From Nomia melanderi (taxonomy: Eukaryota > Arthropoda > Insecta > Hymenoptera > Halictidae): 64,000 nucleotides of DNA. The notes beneath the pieces are model-generated. The model saw nothing but the letters and a program-made list of their open reading frames with translations. It was not told the origin of the DNA and did not search any database. A program made the translations under genes and the position numbers. Position 1 is the first letter of the stretch, and each line of letters begins with the position of its first letter. The stretch is taken from positions 9,734,001 through 9,798,000 of the forward strand of contig NC_135002.1 of the NCBI RefSeq assembly GCF_051020985.1, in the 5' to 3' direction. Below, piece by piece: positions 1 through 11,937 of the stretch.

Positions 1-1331
1 AAAGAGAGACTTATCGTTCGAATGAACACATAGGAGGCGAACCGTCGCACGGTTATCGGGAGCGATGGTCGCCGTCCACGACGACAGGCGACACGTAGCG
101 TACGCACCTGCTCATTGGCACCTTCGTGATACGATCGGTTGCCGGGTTAGGAGCTAAATACGGCAGGCCGGGTCCAGGGGCTTCTAGTTTATCGCGATTC
201 CAGCGACGATAGAGGCGGAACGCGGCTCGAAAGATGGGCCTGGGTAGGGGGCTCGGGATACTTAAACCGCGGCCGTGCTGGTTAACTTATTCGGATTTAC
301 CTTTAATTGCGATACGTCAAGCAACATCGTATGCCACGGTATCCGCGGCACTATAATTTAGTAGCATTATCTTGGTATGCCGGGGCAAGTGCTCCTAGTT
401 CAATCAATGTCCGCGCGCCAGGCCAGGCCGCTCTCCCTTCTTCTTGTTCTACGCTCCGGCGCGGGTTTCTTTCATCGGTTCGCCGACCCGTTCCCATCTT
501 GCCTCCCTCCCCGCCTCCCTCTTCCATCGAGCCGAGCCCGCATTCATGAAATTACAAGGAAATGCATGAATTACAAGCGTCCGTGTGTGCGCGGCCGGCA
601 CACGCTCGCTTGTCGGTGAATGTTTTGTTCTGGGGATCCGGAGCGAGATTCAGGCGTGTTTTCTGGGTTTGGGTGTCTTGGGAGGCATCTGATAGGGAGC
701 TTCGCTCCTTGGACTGACTGACGGGTTTCTGAAGGGACTTTAAATGGAAATTAGTCAGCGTGGATGTTATTTAATTTTGTTTAATTGACATTTAATACGG
801 TTTTTGTGCGGTCGATCAATGTTCGAAGGGAAAGTGGTTAAACGAGTATGGAATTACTTTTCAGCATAGTAAATTATTGATGATACAGGAATTATAGCAT
901 TATTACATTCTTCTTTTCGCGACTACTGATCTCTTAACACGTTGATTGCCGTAGTGGTCGCCGATGATGCACGATTTAACGGTGCAACAGCGAGGGTCAT
1001 CGTTAACCCCAAATAAATCCGTTACTGCAGTCCATTCAACTGAATGATAATTGTTCCCAAACTCGTGAACATTATTAATGATGTAACCGTTATTCTAACG
1101 GCGCAACAGATAATTCGGTATTTTGTGTATTTCAATCGGCGGGGAAACCGTCCGTCATCGTACTAACAGAAATTGAGTCGCTTTAATACACAAATACAGA
1201 ACACTGTTAACAGGGATCTTGAAGGATTCATTCAACCTCCGTCAAAATGTTCATTGCAAGCTTCGAACATTATTCACCCCTTTCACTAAAACAATCCACC
1301 CTAAAGTTACTCCGTCCATTCATATTTTCAA

Positions 1332-1380
1332 AGTATATTAATATATATAAATAAATAAAATATATATATATAAATATACT
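1332..1380. repeat. AT-rich simple repeat
   Basis: Runs of TA, AAAT and TATA units. Ordinary microsatellite-like sequence with no sign of a gene. Confidence 0.8.
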
Positions 1381-3219
1381 TTCAAAATACATTCAAAAAT
1401 CATCTTCGATCACCGATCAAATAACAAAATACACAACCAACGTTGTTCCGCGTCGTCGGCTAATCGAATTCTTTCGCAGCGTAGGACACGAATTCCCGCG
1501 CGACAATGTATCTTAATGAATATAGTGGGAGTCAGGAGAGAACCTTGTCCCCTAATATGAATCACGGAGGCTGAGCCCGTGGTTCGGGCCCGGAACCGTT
1601 CCATTGTGCGGGCGGCGTGGCGCGCATACTTGCGTCCACGTATCATTATGTGAAAACCTCCTGGAATCCGTGAACAATACGTCTGAGCCGGGCGTTGCGC
1701 GGCCGGCCAAGTAAGAGGAAGGAACGTAACAATAGAATTACTAGGTTACGCGATACTGTTAATAACCTCCGTCGCCCACGCGCCGACCGGTGTTTTCCAT
1801 ATCCTGCGAGTCCCTGTTTATCTACCCCGTTCGGCCTGGGTTCGGGAGGTTGTTCGATGTCCCGCGGAAACGGTTCGTTTCCTGCCTTGCTGATGACCGT
1901 ATATCGTCCAGTTCCCTGCCTCGTTATTAGGGGAACCTTTACCCGTTGTTTCGTTCGTTAACCCTCGCCACTACGACGATCCTGGCTACCGTACAGACGA
2001 CCACGCCTCGGTTCGCGCAGATCTATGGTCAGACCCTGCTGACACAAATATTTTCAATTTACGTTTTCCTGTCGAAAAGGGACGAACGAACGATTAACGT
2101 ATTATTGGCCGGCAATTTTACGCAGATGATCACCGGTTATTATTCAGTAATTAAATATGAAAGTGGAGCAATCTAAATAGACTTCAACATATTTTGTTTG
2201 TGCATAATGAATTGAAATGAAACTTTAAACATCTTTTACGGGACTTTGAACATTTTGCTTTTGCAATATTCTATATAGCCCTACGTTTCGAAAATTGAAA
2301 TGGCTAAGAAAACGCGAGTTATGTTACGTTTTAATCGATCGATCATTTGAAAACGAACGTCTGCATTTTGGAGATAGCAGACTTCTATACGCGAGATACA
2401 AAGTTAGTGGCACAAGTTAGTTATTCGAGTAGCGAAAGACCGATATGTAGTCCTCTTTTGCTTTGGTATGTAGGAGGTTGATGTATAATTTAGCTGCCTC
2501 TGCTGGGGGTTTTGAAAGTTTCAAAGATCCTCGTTCGCAAAGCGTTTACAGAGCGAGCAGCCCAAGTGGTTTGGGATCTCGGTGTAGATTGTCTGTCGAT
2601 GTTGATCGTTGAGAAGGAAGACAGAGCGAGACAACGTTACCTCTAAATGTATGAATTAATATTCAATCGAATGTTAGTAAACATTAGATATCAAGTGTAA
2701 TCCAGTTATATCCTCGAAGAATCATTTAAACGTTCCACCGTTGAGGTTCGAAGGAAAATTAGGAAATCGGAGTTACTTTATCCAACGAACTCGCTCTGAA
2801 AACCGTCATTTTGTATGTTTTTCACCGATCGAAAAGAAAGTGAAGGTATTGTTTAGCGAAGAGATCCTTTCAGTAAACCACAGCTTCGATTTCAACTCGC
2901 CTCATTAACTCGCTAGCGACGAAATTTTATCCTACTAACTGCACGGTTATGACATTTTATTCTCGAGGTCCCGATTCCAGCCGAGTCTCCGCTCGCTCCC
3001 AGAAAAGTTGGTAGTGAATACCGCGATCGAGGAAGCGGCGAGCCGGATAAATTGTACCGTCGCTCATTTAATCGGTTCACTCGGCTAAGATATTTGAAAA
3101 GTCGTTCGATTCATCCGCCCGCGAGGAATCCCCCACCCCAACAGAGTTTCCCGACTGAACGGATTATTCGAGTCCGTCGACGTGGCTCGACTGTTCCTCG
3201 TCATCCGCCTCATGTCGGA

Positions 3220-3420
3220 CGAAAACGGCTCGCCGGCCATTGAAACCACAACAAAATTTTATTAACGACCCGCCATAATCGCGTTTCGAGGACCGATTTT
3301 ATGGCCGCGATCACGTGCCGCGGATACTGTCATTTATATGGGCAATAATATGTAGCCCCGGCCTTCCGAATGCTATTTATTAACCGCGATCGGATAGCTG
3401 CTGACATATATATCATGGAT
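3220..3420. promoter_or_regulatory. candidate cis-regulatory island
   Basis: The block alternates CG-rich words with homeodomain-type cores (ATTAACG, CCATAATCGCG, TTTATGGCCGCG, CATTTATATGG). The TTTATGGCC word resembles a posterior Hox or Caudal type site. This is inferred from composition only; cross-species conservation would be needed to support it. Confidence 0.22.
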
Positions 3421-4580
3421 TTACAATTTTCGTTAATTATAACGAGGTAACTCCGCTTCTGGCCGTTCAACGGGCCACTCGATGCGTAACAATTCGCCGA
3501 AGCAGTTCTTTCGTGGATACAAAAGTGGACGGCGTGCTCGCGACCGCTGGACACAGCGAGTTATTCGTACCGCGTCGAAACACGGAAGTTGTACATATTC
3601 TGGTACATGAAATATCATTTTTATTCGTGTTTCTACTTCGCGTAATTATTGAATTATCGATGAACATTTAAAATTGATACTTTTGATGGAAGCGAGTTCG
3701 TTTGAAATTGATGCTGCTTCTATAATAATTCAACTTTGAGCTATAATATATGTTCGTCCTTTTCAATCCAATTTATCTAATCACATAGATCATATAATAT
3801 ATATAAGAGAGTTATATATCAGATCATTCGACGATTCTATTATATATTATTAATTACATGATATAATTGAAGTATTTTTGTTCACTTTTATTCACAATTC
3901 TCTCACGTGTGAATTGTATTACAAATAATGCTACCTGAATTGCAACGTTTAAAGTGGAGTAATAATAACGCAATACAACCGGCGAATTTGATATTATATT
4001 CTGTTCGTTTCGCGTATTTCCAAAGCGTATTCGACACGTTTAACAAGATCCCTCGTGAACAATGGACACGATGAGGTCCAGATTCGCGACAAAACAGATT
4101 CACCCGTCGGCTCGAGCGATCCCATTCTAATGCGGCCGCCCTAAGGCGGAAGGATGTCGAAGTACGACATAATACACGAAGCGGACGGGTGCACAGCGCC
4201 GATGGGGCGGAGATTGAAACGTGTTAGACGAGATACGGGGTTCTGTGGTAGGCGAAGGAAGGTCGCTCGACGGGGCGAGAGTTCGGCGATGCAGAAAAAA
4301 CATTATGTGACAGGCTGCCCGCTTTTATAACAAGCACGATGTATGTGTTGATCGCAGAAAAACGAGCCACATACGCTTCCCGGTGACATACTGGAAAAGC
4401 CGATACCGTAATTTATCTCGTTCAGCCACGTAATAACTTTCGGGGAATTCTGTCAGTCCCCACCGCGAGCTTGGAATTTTCCGGGAGATATTTTTCGATC
4501 TGATAGCCGGAGATCGTCGTTCAATATTTATTGCATACTATCTTCTATTATTACTCGAAGTATGTCAAATTAATTCTCTA

Positions 4581-4678
4581 GTAATTTCAATATTCCTCGT
4601 ACCGATGACTTTACAAAATGACTAATCCTTTTTAATATAGATTGGTAAAGTCATCGGTACGGGGAATATTGAAATTAC
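4581..4678 (+). repeat. 34-bp near-perfect inverted repeat (hairpin)
   Basis: The left arm is 4581-4614 and the right arm 4645-4678, separated by a 30-nt AT-rich spacer. The arms are reverse complements at 33 of 34 positions. The one difference would be a U:G wobble in a plus-strand transcript and an A:C mismatch in a minus-strand transcript. No coding frame runs through it. It may be a tiny foldback element, a recent inverted duplication, or a hairpin RNA precursor. It does not share the ends of the mariner 300 bp downstream. Confidence 0.9.
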
Positions 4679-4945
4679 ATATATATTATAGTATATAAAA
4701 GTGTATAATAAAGTTTGTTAGTTAATTAGTGTTCGAGGTGATTAGATTGAAATTTCAGATCGTTAATGTGTGAAGATGTTACAATCATTTATTGTTATAA
4801 AAATTCTTTCACATTTGTAACAGAAAATCGTCAATATCCAAATTTCACTGAATGCTCTGCAACTTATGACTGATAATATAGAGCAACCACCCCTCGCCAT
4901 TACGGAACACTCCATAGTTTACTAATACCAAACAATCCTCTTTGA

Positions 4946-4970
4946 ATACCGAAAGATCAATTTTCGGTAT
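4946..4970. repeat. small palindrome next to the mariner insertion site
   Basis: ATACCGAAA and TTTCGGTAT form a 9-bp perfect inverted repeat around a 7-nt centre, ending two bases before the TA target of the mariner. Confidence 0.7.
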
Positions 4971-4974
4971 AATA

Positions 4975-5003
4975 CGAGGGTCGTTCAATAAGTCCTTAGA
5001 AAA
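4975..5003 (+). repeat. mariner left terminal inverted repeat
   Basis: The 29-bp terminal repeat begins CGAGGGTCGTTCAATAAGTC and matches the right end over all 29 positions. TA precedes it. Confidence 0.97.
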
Positions 5004-5153
5004 TCCAAGAGTTGGCGCTCGTAGCATCGAAAATCGTTTGTTTTTAGTTAGCATCATGACTCCCTAGACAGTTGTCAAAGTGTCAGTTATATCCATCACA
5101 TGGTTTCATATTTATTGTCGACTGAAGCAAGAAACTCTTGATTATTTAGAAAA

Positions 5154-6203
5154 ATGGAAAAAAGTGAGTTTCGAGCGGTGATAAAACACTTATATTTGAA
5201 AGGCTTAACGCCGAAAGAGATCAAAGCTGAGTTGGATTAAGTTCATGGCACATCTGCTCCTGTGTTTGCAACGGTTTATAATTGGGTAAATGAGTTTAGA
5301 CGTGGCCGTACATCCACAAAAGATGAACGTCGTTCGGGACGTCCAGTGGAAGTGGCTACTCCCGAAATGATTGGCAAAATCCACGATATGGTTTTGAGTG
5401 ATCGACGAATCAAAGTGTACGAAATAGTTGAGGCCACAGGCATATCGCAAGGTACAGTGTTTTCAATTTTGCACGAAAAATTAGGTGTGAAAAAAATCTC
5501 GGCAAGATGGGTGCCGCGTTTGCTCTCAGTGGAGAATAAACGCAATCGTGTGGTCGACGCTGAGGCTGTTTTGGCGCTTTTTCGTCGCAATCCTGACGAG
5601 TTTCTGCGTCGATACATAACTGTGGACGAAACGTGGATACACCACACAATCCAGAGACAAAGGAACAGTCAAAACAGTGGGTTTTTGAAGGCGAAAGGGC
5701 TCCGAAGAAGGCGAAGACGGTGAAATCGGCCGGCAAGGCGATGGCCACGGTTTTTTGGGATGCACGCGGAATCATCTACACCGATTACTTGGAAAAAAGG
5801 AAAAACAATTACTGGAGAGTATTATGCGTCGTTATTGCACCGGTTGGGCGAAGAAATCAAGAAAAAACGTCCTCATTTGAAAAAGAAAAAGATTCTTTTC
5901 CATCAAGACAATGCACGGGTGCACACCTGTGCAGTTTCGATGGCCAAAATCATGGAATTAAAGTTCGAATTATTACAACATCCACTGTATTCACCGGATT
6001 TGGCCCCCAGTGACTTTTTTCTATTTCCAAATTTAAAAAAATGGCTCGGCGGACAACGGTTCACGTCGAACGAGGAAGTCGTCGCCCAAACAGATGCCTA
6101 TTTTGAGGACCTTCCGAAATCTTAATTTTCAGATGGCTTAAAAAAGTTGGAGAAACGATTGGAAAAGTGTATAGAGCTGAAAGGAGATTATGTTGAAAAA
6201 TAA
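5154..6203 (+). pseudogene. mariner transposase pseudogene (DD34D)
   Basis: The frame from the ATG at 5154 to the TAA at 6201 spans 349 codons, the usual mariner length. The N-terminus has a helix-turn-helix-like segment for binding the terminal repeats. A WVP motif lies before the catalytic core, and SPDLAPSDFFLF near its end. The three catalytic aspartates are visible at 5625-5627 (VDETW), 5907-5909 (HQDNAR) and 6012-6014 (PSDFF), with exactly 34 residues between the last two. Four lesions inactivate it: a TAA at codon 29 (5238-5240), an apparent one-base loss near 5640-5652, an extra A in the A run at 5793-5798, and a TAA at 6123-6125. The two frameshifts compensate, so the last part returns to the first frame. 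No functional enzyme can be made. Confidence 0.95.
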
Positions 6204-6239
6204 AAAAAAATCTACCTAAAATAGCTTGTTTTTCTATAT

Positions 6240-6268
6240 TTTTCTAAGGACTTATTGAACGACCCTCG
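6240..6268 (-). repeat. mariner right terminal inverted repeat
   Basis: Exact reverse complement of 4975-5003, followed by TA. A short A-rich non-coding tail separates it from the transposase stop at 6201-6203. Confidence 0.97.
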
Positions 6269-6660
6269 TATTGCACATCGCGTAATAACTTCATTATGAA
6301 TACGTACTTCCAGTTTAAATTCCCTTTATTCGTGTAATCGAATACGAAAAAGCATTGAAAAGCGTCACGACGTTGCCGCAGAGCTTGTTCGTGAGTAAGC
6401 TGATTTGGTCGCAGGTTTCCAGGAGGCGGACTCAACGTCAAACTAAATCACTTTCGCAAAACTGTTCCGATTTCTGTGAGGATTGCCCTTTAACTCGACC
6501 AGCCGGCTGTAATAAGCGGCGCGGGGCCGCGTCGAGGCACATTGTGGCATTATGGCGAAACCTTTCGTGATATGTCACGAGGAAACCGAGAAACGGGATC
6601 GCGTCGCTCTCTCCTGGACTGCTTTATATCTCCTTCAATAGGCGAGCGGGGTGCCGCAAC

Positions 6661-6970
6661 CCTTGCAAGCAGCTATCAGATATTAATCAGTCGCCGATAA
6701 CGAGGTATTCCAAGAAAATTGCTGTATATACGAAAACCTACATAGAAATCGACTATTTCTCTTTTGTAAAAGAGAGTTTCGTTTGTTTCAAAAAGTGCGA
6801 AATCAAATACATATTATAACGGTGTGTTTTAATCCTGCAAACAGCTGTCAGATATTAATCACTCGCCGATAACGAGGTATTCCAAGCAAATTGCTCTATA
6901 TACGGAAACCTCCATAGAAATCGATCATTTCTCTTCGGTAAAAGAAAGTTGTGCGTGGTTCACAAATTTG
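6661..6970. repeat. diverged tandem duplication, spacing ~172 bp
   Basis: About 130 bases from 6661 recur from about 6833. Shared words include CAGATATTAATCA/C, TCGCCGATAACGAGGTATT, CCATAGAAATCGA and ATTTCTCTT. The copies differ by scattered substitutions and small indels, so the duplication is not recent. Neither copy encodes a consistent protein frame. Confidence 0.85.
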
Positions 6971-9900
6971 CGAAACAAAATGCAAATTTGATAAATCTTC
7001 ATTAACTCACCGACGAGCGGAAACGGTTGAAATGACTCGTCAAACGAATTCGTTTTGTATTTTCGAGCGGAACGTATTCCATGCTGCCGCGTGCGGTACA
7101 GGAATACAGTCGAACATGTCACACAATCGAATTCATGATTTAAAAAGTTTCTAGTGTTCAATAAACGTACAATGTTTTCAATAGTTTAATTATTATCATT
7201 TTACCTAATTTATTTACGCACTGTGATCACATTGATACGTCCGACGAAAGATCAATCATTGAAAAATACATTAACCGTAAAACTGATTCGCCGGGTATAT
7301 ACCTTTTATTATGAACGTAACAACGGCAACATTAACGTAGTTTCCCGTGATAGTAAACTTTAGGAGTTGAAGCTCATCTTTCTATCCAAACATTCTGAAT
7401 AAACCAGCGATTGTTGAAGTCAACTTACATATCTAATCTTGAAATCTCTAATGTACAAGAACCGGTCAATGTTAAACAAAACAAATTAATCCAACGCGCA
7501 ACGCCAATTTCCATTTGTTCCTAATTCCAATTTCTAAAGTCATCCGCCATAAACACCTCCGCGATTTCTACAGTTGCGAAATGAAAGAGCTAAAACCCAG
7601 GCTGTTCGACGCGTATAGAAATTGCAGTGTTAAATTAGTTTCGGTATTTTTACAAGGTGAGCGGAATATAATGGAAACCGAAAGGTTATTACCGAGTCAA
7701 ATTAACCCGCTGCGCAAGGGTCAAATAATAATACGCACTGTTTGGAAACAGTGATGCATATTTACGATTAGCGAACACGTCCGAAGGATGATCCGAAGCG
7801 GGCGCGACACATGATTCTCAAAAAGCAGGGGTCGCGACATAATTAAAGTTCACGGCGCGGCGCCCGGCCCGGCCCGTTCTTCCGGTTCAGGGTGTGTCCG
7901 TCGGCTGATGATGGATCTGAAAATCTGTAGAGCGTAAGCGCGCTCGTAGCCGAGGTTATATCAACCACTTTCGACTCGTGCGTCCGCACCGTTAATCGTC
8001 CCACTGGTAAATTATCATGCTCCACGCGGTCTTTAATATGCATCGCTAATTGAAAGGTTGTAAAAGCTGTATATGCACGGGGAATCTGCATATGAACACT
8101 GCCAGCCGATGACCCGGTTTCTAATATCCTCTTCGCTATTCCGAATAATAGATGTCTGAAGGAACGAGATAATACCTGTTGTTACGCGCTCTGTGGATAA
8201 TTGTTTGCTCAATATTCCTCTTTGATAGGGATCGTGACTTTGGAGTGGAATGTACTTATGTTAACAAACGTTAAATATGTTCTTGGAAGTATTATTAAAG
8301 GTATTACGGTAGGACGTTATAGTGTCTACCGCACATGGATGTTTAAATATGCATAAATTGGAATAATAGTCTAACGACTATTATTTCTGAGTTCTCGGGG
8401 GAAGGAAAGATTTTGTTGAATGTTGTTGGATCAATTAAATGTTATTATGAGAATGTTATTATTTGTAATTAATTATTGATATTAGCCATTGTAATGTTAG
8501 TATTTAATTAATATTGTCGAGTCGAATCGACGAATCCCCTGTTCCAATACAAGAGGAGAACCACAACGTATCGTCTTTCAAAGTTCTAATTTGCATATAG
8601 GAATAACAGAGATTGTACTGAGGAAAAGAGATCGTTCATTAGTATCGGATTGCGGGAAAATCTGTAGTGCGTGCTAATTAAGAGATAACGTATTTGTTAA
8701 CATTAATATTTATGAACAATAAAGAAAGAGGAAATAACCGATACTTGATAATTCTTATTTACTGTTGCATTTACGATGAGGTTATAATATAGAGTTGCGG
8801 CAAGAACAGACTGTATCTTTTTTAGTGCGCTTCCATAACATTCATAAACTCATAATCTGAATTTATGCACTGGATCATGTGTTCCGTGCTGTGTGCTTCA
8901 TCGGAGGAGAAGCAAAACCAGTCCCCTTTATTAACCGAAATGACGGTATCTTTTACAGCGCTAGCGGAGCGCACCTTAAGGCGAACCCGATCTAAATTTG
9001 AATTCCTTTGTCAAATGTTTCCTTTAGGTCGTTTCACTTTCCGTGATTTGTTAACTTTCGATGGTCTCCTTTCGACGCTTTAAACCGCGCGGAATGCGTT
9101 AAGCGCAGATTCTCGAATCGCAGCGATCGATTTAATTACGAGGCACTGTGATTAGAGATAACAAAAAACCGGAGAAATTCTTGCACTGATTATTAGGCGC
9201 AAAAAACGCGAGTCTGAAATATGTCTATATACACGGACGACGTCTTTACCTATGTATTTCAATTACTTAGAAATTTTTATAGTTACACTTTTTCTCCTTT
9301 TCTTGGTTTTACGTCTGTCGTGTAAATTCTGATTTCTATTGTTTAGATTATATTTCATTTAAACAAGGAAAATTAAGCTTTAAATATAACAAATTTTCTT
9401 TGGCTATGTCTTTTGCTAGCGTTGCTTCACGTTTACTTGATTTATTTCGATTTTATAATTTAAATTATGGCTCTCTTACAACTTCGGTGGAAGAGATAAT
9501 CGTAATAAATATATACATAAATTTCATTATAACAGTGCTCCCATCGTGACAGTTACTTCGGTAGAAAATAACGTTGAATGTTCTCTTGCGAGTATGCTAC
9601 ACTGAAGAAGTAGTAAGATGGGTTGCAAAAAGATACAGATGGGTCTTGCGGAAAGTCATTACAGTCGAGAAGGTGCAAAGTTTCTCAAGATTGACCTTTT
9701 TTGTTTCTTTCGTACACTTTAAGGTATATTTTCCCAGTGAAACCACAAACATTTCTCATATATTCGCGAGTAGCGGGTGAAATTCAAGCTATAGAAGGTG
9801 CATCCAGCAATCTTCGAGTTAACGTCCGTAGAAAACGATAAATATCAATAAATTTTAGAAAAATCCGATCAAAATCTCGTACAAAAGAAAACAAATACCA

Positions 9901-10129
9901 AAGAAGAACAGTAAAATTTCTCATAAAGACAAATCTAATGAGTAAGATCGAAAATATTGGAGCACATCGAAAATCATAATTACTGCCGACACAGAACTCC
10001 ATAAAACACATAAAAACTAGCTTAATGAAATTTCAGACGTCTAGCATTACATAAAATATTATTTCCTACATCGACGGTCGCAACGCGTCAACAATAGATA
10101 ACGCAAACCCGCATTAAATTCCATGAAAT

Positions 10130-10930
10130 ATCAAGTTTTATCGACTTTTTTCCCCGCGAACTTTATGGCGCATAAATGCATAAACATCCGCAGTCCGCCG
10201 GCAATTAAGCATTACATAAGAAATGTAAATAGTAATTCATAAATTTCCGTTGAAGTGACCTAGATTTCCTATATCAAGAGCATAATTAACACAGGATACA
10301 TAAACGGCGTTCTTTGTAGCCGCATCCTTCTAATTAACGGAAGAAAATACTTTGATCGCTTCGCCACGAGGAAATCATTATGCTCTCGGTGCGCGCGACC
10401 GCGAGCGGACCGGCCGCCGGCCAGTCGTCGCGTTTATCGGGCTCGCCGGAAACAAATCGAGACGACAGGAAAAAAGAGGATTGCGCGATCCACAATGACT
10501 GATTCAAAAGTTCGTTGAAATGCGATTGGGACGCCTAACTTAGAACCGTTTTATCGTTCAGTTCTACTCGTCGCGTTCGTGCAACGAACAAAACACAGGC
10601 GGCAAAAGCTAGGGATAAAATGTTCTTTAACCCGGGATTAATAAGCGTTTCTCGTGCACGCTCCTCGGCGGGTGGAATTTGTGTACGCATTAATGAATCG
10701 AGGCCGCACTAAAACGATGGAAAACCACTGCTTCATATAATTACGTGTGACTTTAATTAAATCTCGGCCGGCGATCAAATATTCATAAAATTTCCATTAT
10801 CATGAATAATTGCCGCGACTGTTTCGTTCCGTTAAATTCTGTAATAATTTCATAATCTCCGTTTAGCCGCTTTAATTGCCACTCCGCGGAACTGTCGAGC
10901 ACCGATTGTGGCCGCGAATTTTTCGGTTTA
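10130..10930. promoter_or_regulatory. candidate enhancer-like island rich in TAAT cores
   Basis: Two sub-blocks, 10130-10330 and 10620-10930, are packed with homeodomain-type words (GGCAATTAAGC, GCATAATTAAC, TCTAATTAACGG, GCATTAATGAATC, CTTTAATTAAATC, CATGAATAATTGC, GCTTTAATTGCC) set between CG-rich words. A CpG-rich spacer (10390-10470) separates them. This is inference from sequence texture; no gene in the window is an obvious target. Confidence 0.28.
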
Positions 10931-11604
10931 TTTTTTCTTCTTTTTTTCCCTTTTTTCTTTATTTGCTCGTTAATTGTCCTTCCTTTTTTTTGTCAGCTAG
11001 GTGAGAAAAAGGGAGGGGGCAAAGCGGATAAAATGTAGGTAACGGCGGTTTAAAGGCTGAGAATGATGTACACACGCCGCGGTACATTCGCAATCGGAAA
11101 GATTCAGTAATTACATAGCAGTACATAGCCTGTACATGGCGTTTTATGACGCATACGCGTATACTGCACCCAGTAACACCGTATCAACATAACGGACAGG
11201 GCTAGCTGCTTTGCATATTCCGAGGCAATCATGTCAAACAGAATGTAAGTCTGTGTCAAAACTCGGCGTATCCTCCTGGAATATTTAATGGGAAAGCGTA
11301 CTGCGTTAATTCCGCCATTTTCCTGCGGTTCTAACACGCGCCTAGTCTAATTCGTTCGGTTTAGGTAGGTACTTAGCATCGCGTGGTATTACGTCGACGA
11401 ACAGGAATACATGTTACAATTAGGAATTCGTTGGATCATTGAATTCGAATGACAGGATTATTTCGTAATTAAGTACGCGATACAAATGAATTTGATTCAG
11501 TCAAAATTATCCACTTCAGAACCTCGTGTTATCCATATTGTATTACTATTGCTTAACAACTTGAGAGTGAATTACTCAAACGGTTAAAAAGTTACAAAGA
11601 AAAA

Positions 11605-11937
11605 GAATTTCTTTAATCCTACGGTACATTTTTGAATGAAATATTTTTAATGCCACGATCTATTTTCTAAAACAATTCTTCAACCCCACGATTTACTTTT
11701 TAAAGCATTCAGATATTTTTTCATGCAATTCTTTAATCCCACGATCTATTTTGCAAAACAACTCTTTAATCCCACAATCTATTTTCTAAGCATTCAACGA
11801 TCTGTTTTTTTAATGCAACGTTTTAATCCTACAATCTGTATTGCGAAACAAATCTTCAATCCTACGATTTATTTTCTAAGCACTCGGCAATCTATTTTTT
11901 AATGCAACTTTGTAATCCTACCGATCCATTTTTTAAA
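11605..11937. repeat. degenerate short tandem repeat array
   Basis: About eight or nine diverged copies of a unit of roughly 35 bases, with the theme CTTTAATCCCACGATCTATTT followed by TCTAAAGCA-like or AATGCAA-like words. Some copies alternate, suggesting a higher-order unit of about 70-80 bases. No coding frame. The array stops sharply at a GC-rich block from 11938. Confidence 0.85.

Larger units (their letters stand above)
1..4580. other. gene-free stretch, GC-rich islands in AT-rich DNA
   Basis: I see no reading frame with convincing coding character here; open frames stay under 90 codons and overlap on several frames. The first ~650 bases, 1690-2040 and 2960-3340 are GC-rich with many CpG; the rest is AT-rich. 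An AT microsatellite lies at 1332-1380. The block 3220-3420 mixes CG-rich words with AT-rich homeodomain-like words (TTATTAACG, TTTATGGCC, CATTTATATGG), a pattern common in insect enhancers, but nothing proves function. Confidence 0.6.
4973..6270 (+). mobile_element. mariner (Tc1/mariner superfamily) element, complete but inactive
   Basis: A 1,294-bp body (4975-6268) is bounded by perfect 29-bp terminal inverted repeats and flanked on both sides by TA (4973-4974, 6269-6270), the mariner target duplication. The interior carries a mariner transposase reading frame with the DD34D catalytic signature. Length, target site and catalytic spacing all fit mariner. The termini match perfectly although the coding region is broken, so the copy may have been mobilised in trans before or after losing its own enzyme. 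I do not assign a subfamily. Confidence 0.97.
6271..11604. other. gene-free stretch with a duplicated segment and regulatory-looking islands
   Basis: No supported gene. Contents: a ~172-bp-spaced duplication (6661-6970); a GC-rich island at 7790-8090; AT-rich DNA at 8100-10100, including a small hairpin at 8361-8384; a CpG-rich patch near 10390-10470; and a TAAT-rich island at 10130-10930. Open frames of 70-82 codons look random, with mixed composition, no shared motifs and competing frames. Confidence 0.6.
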
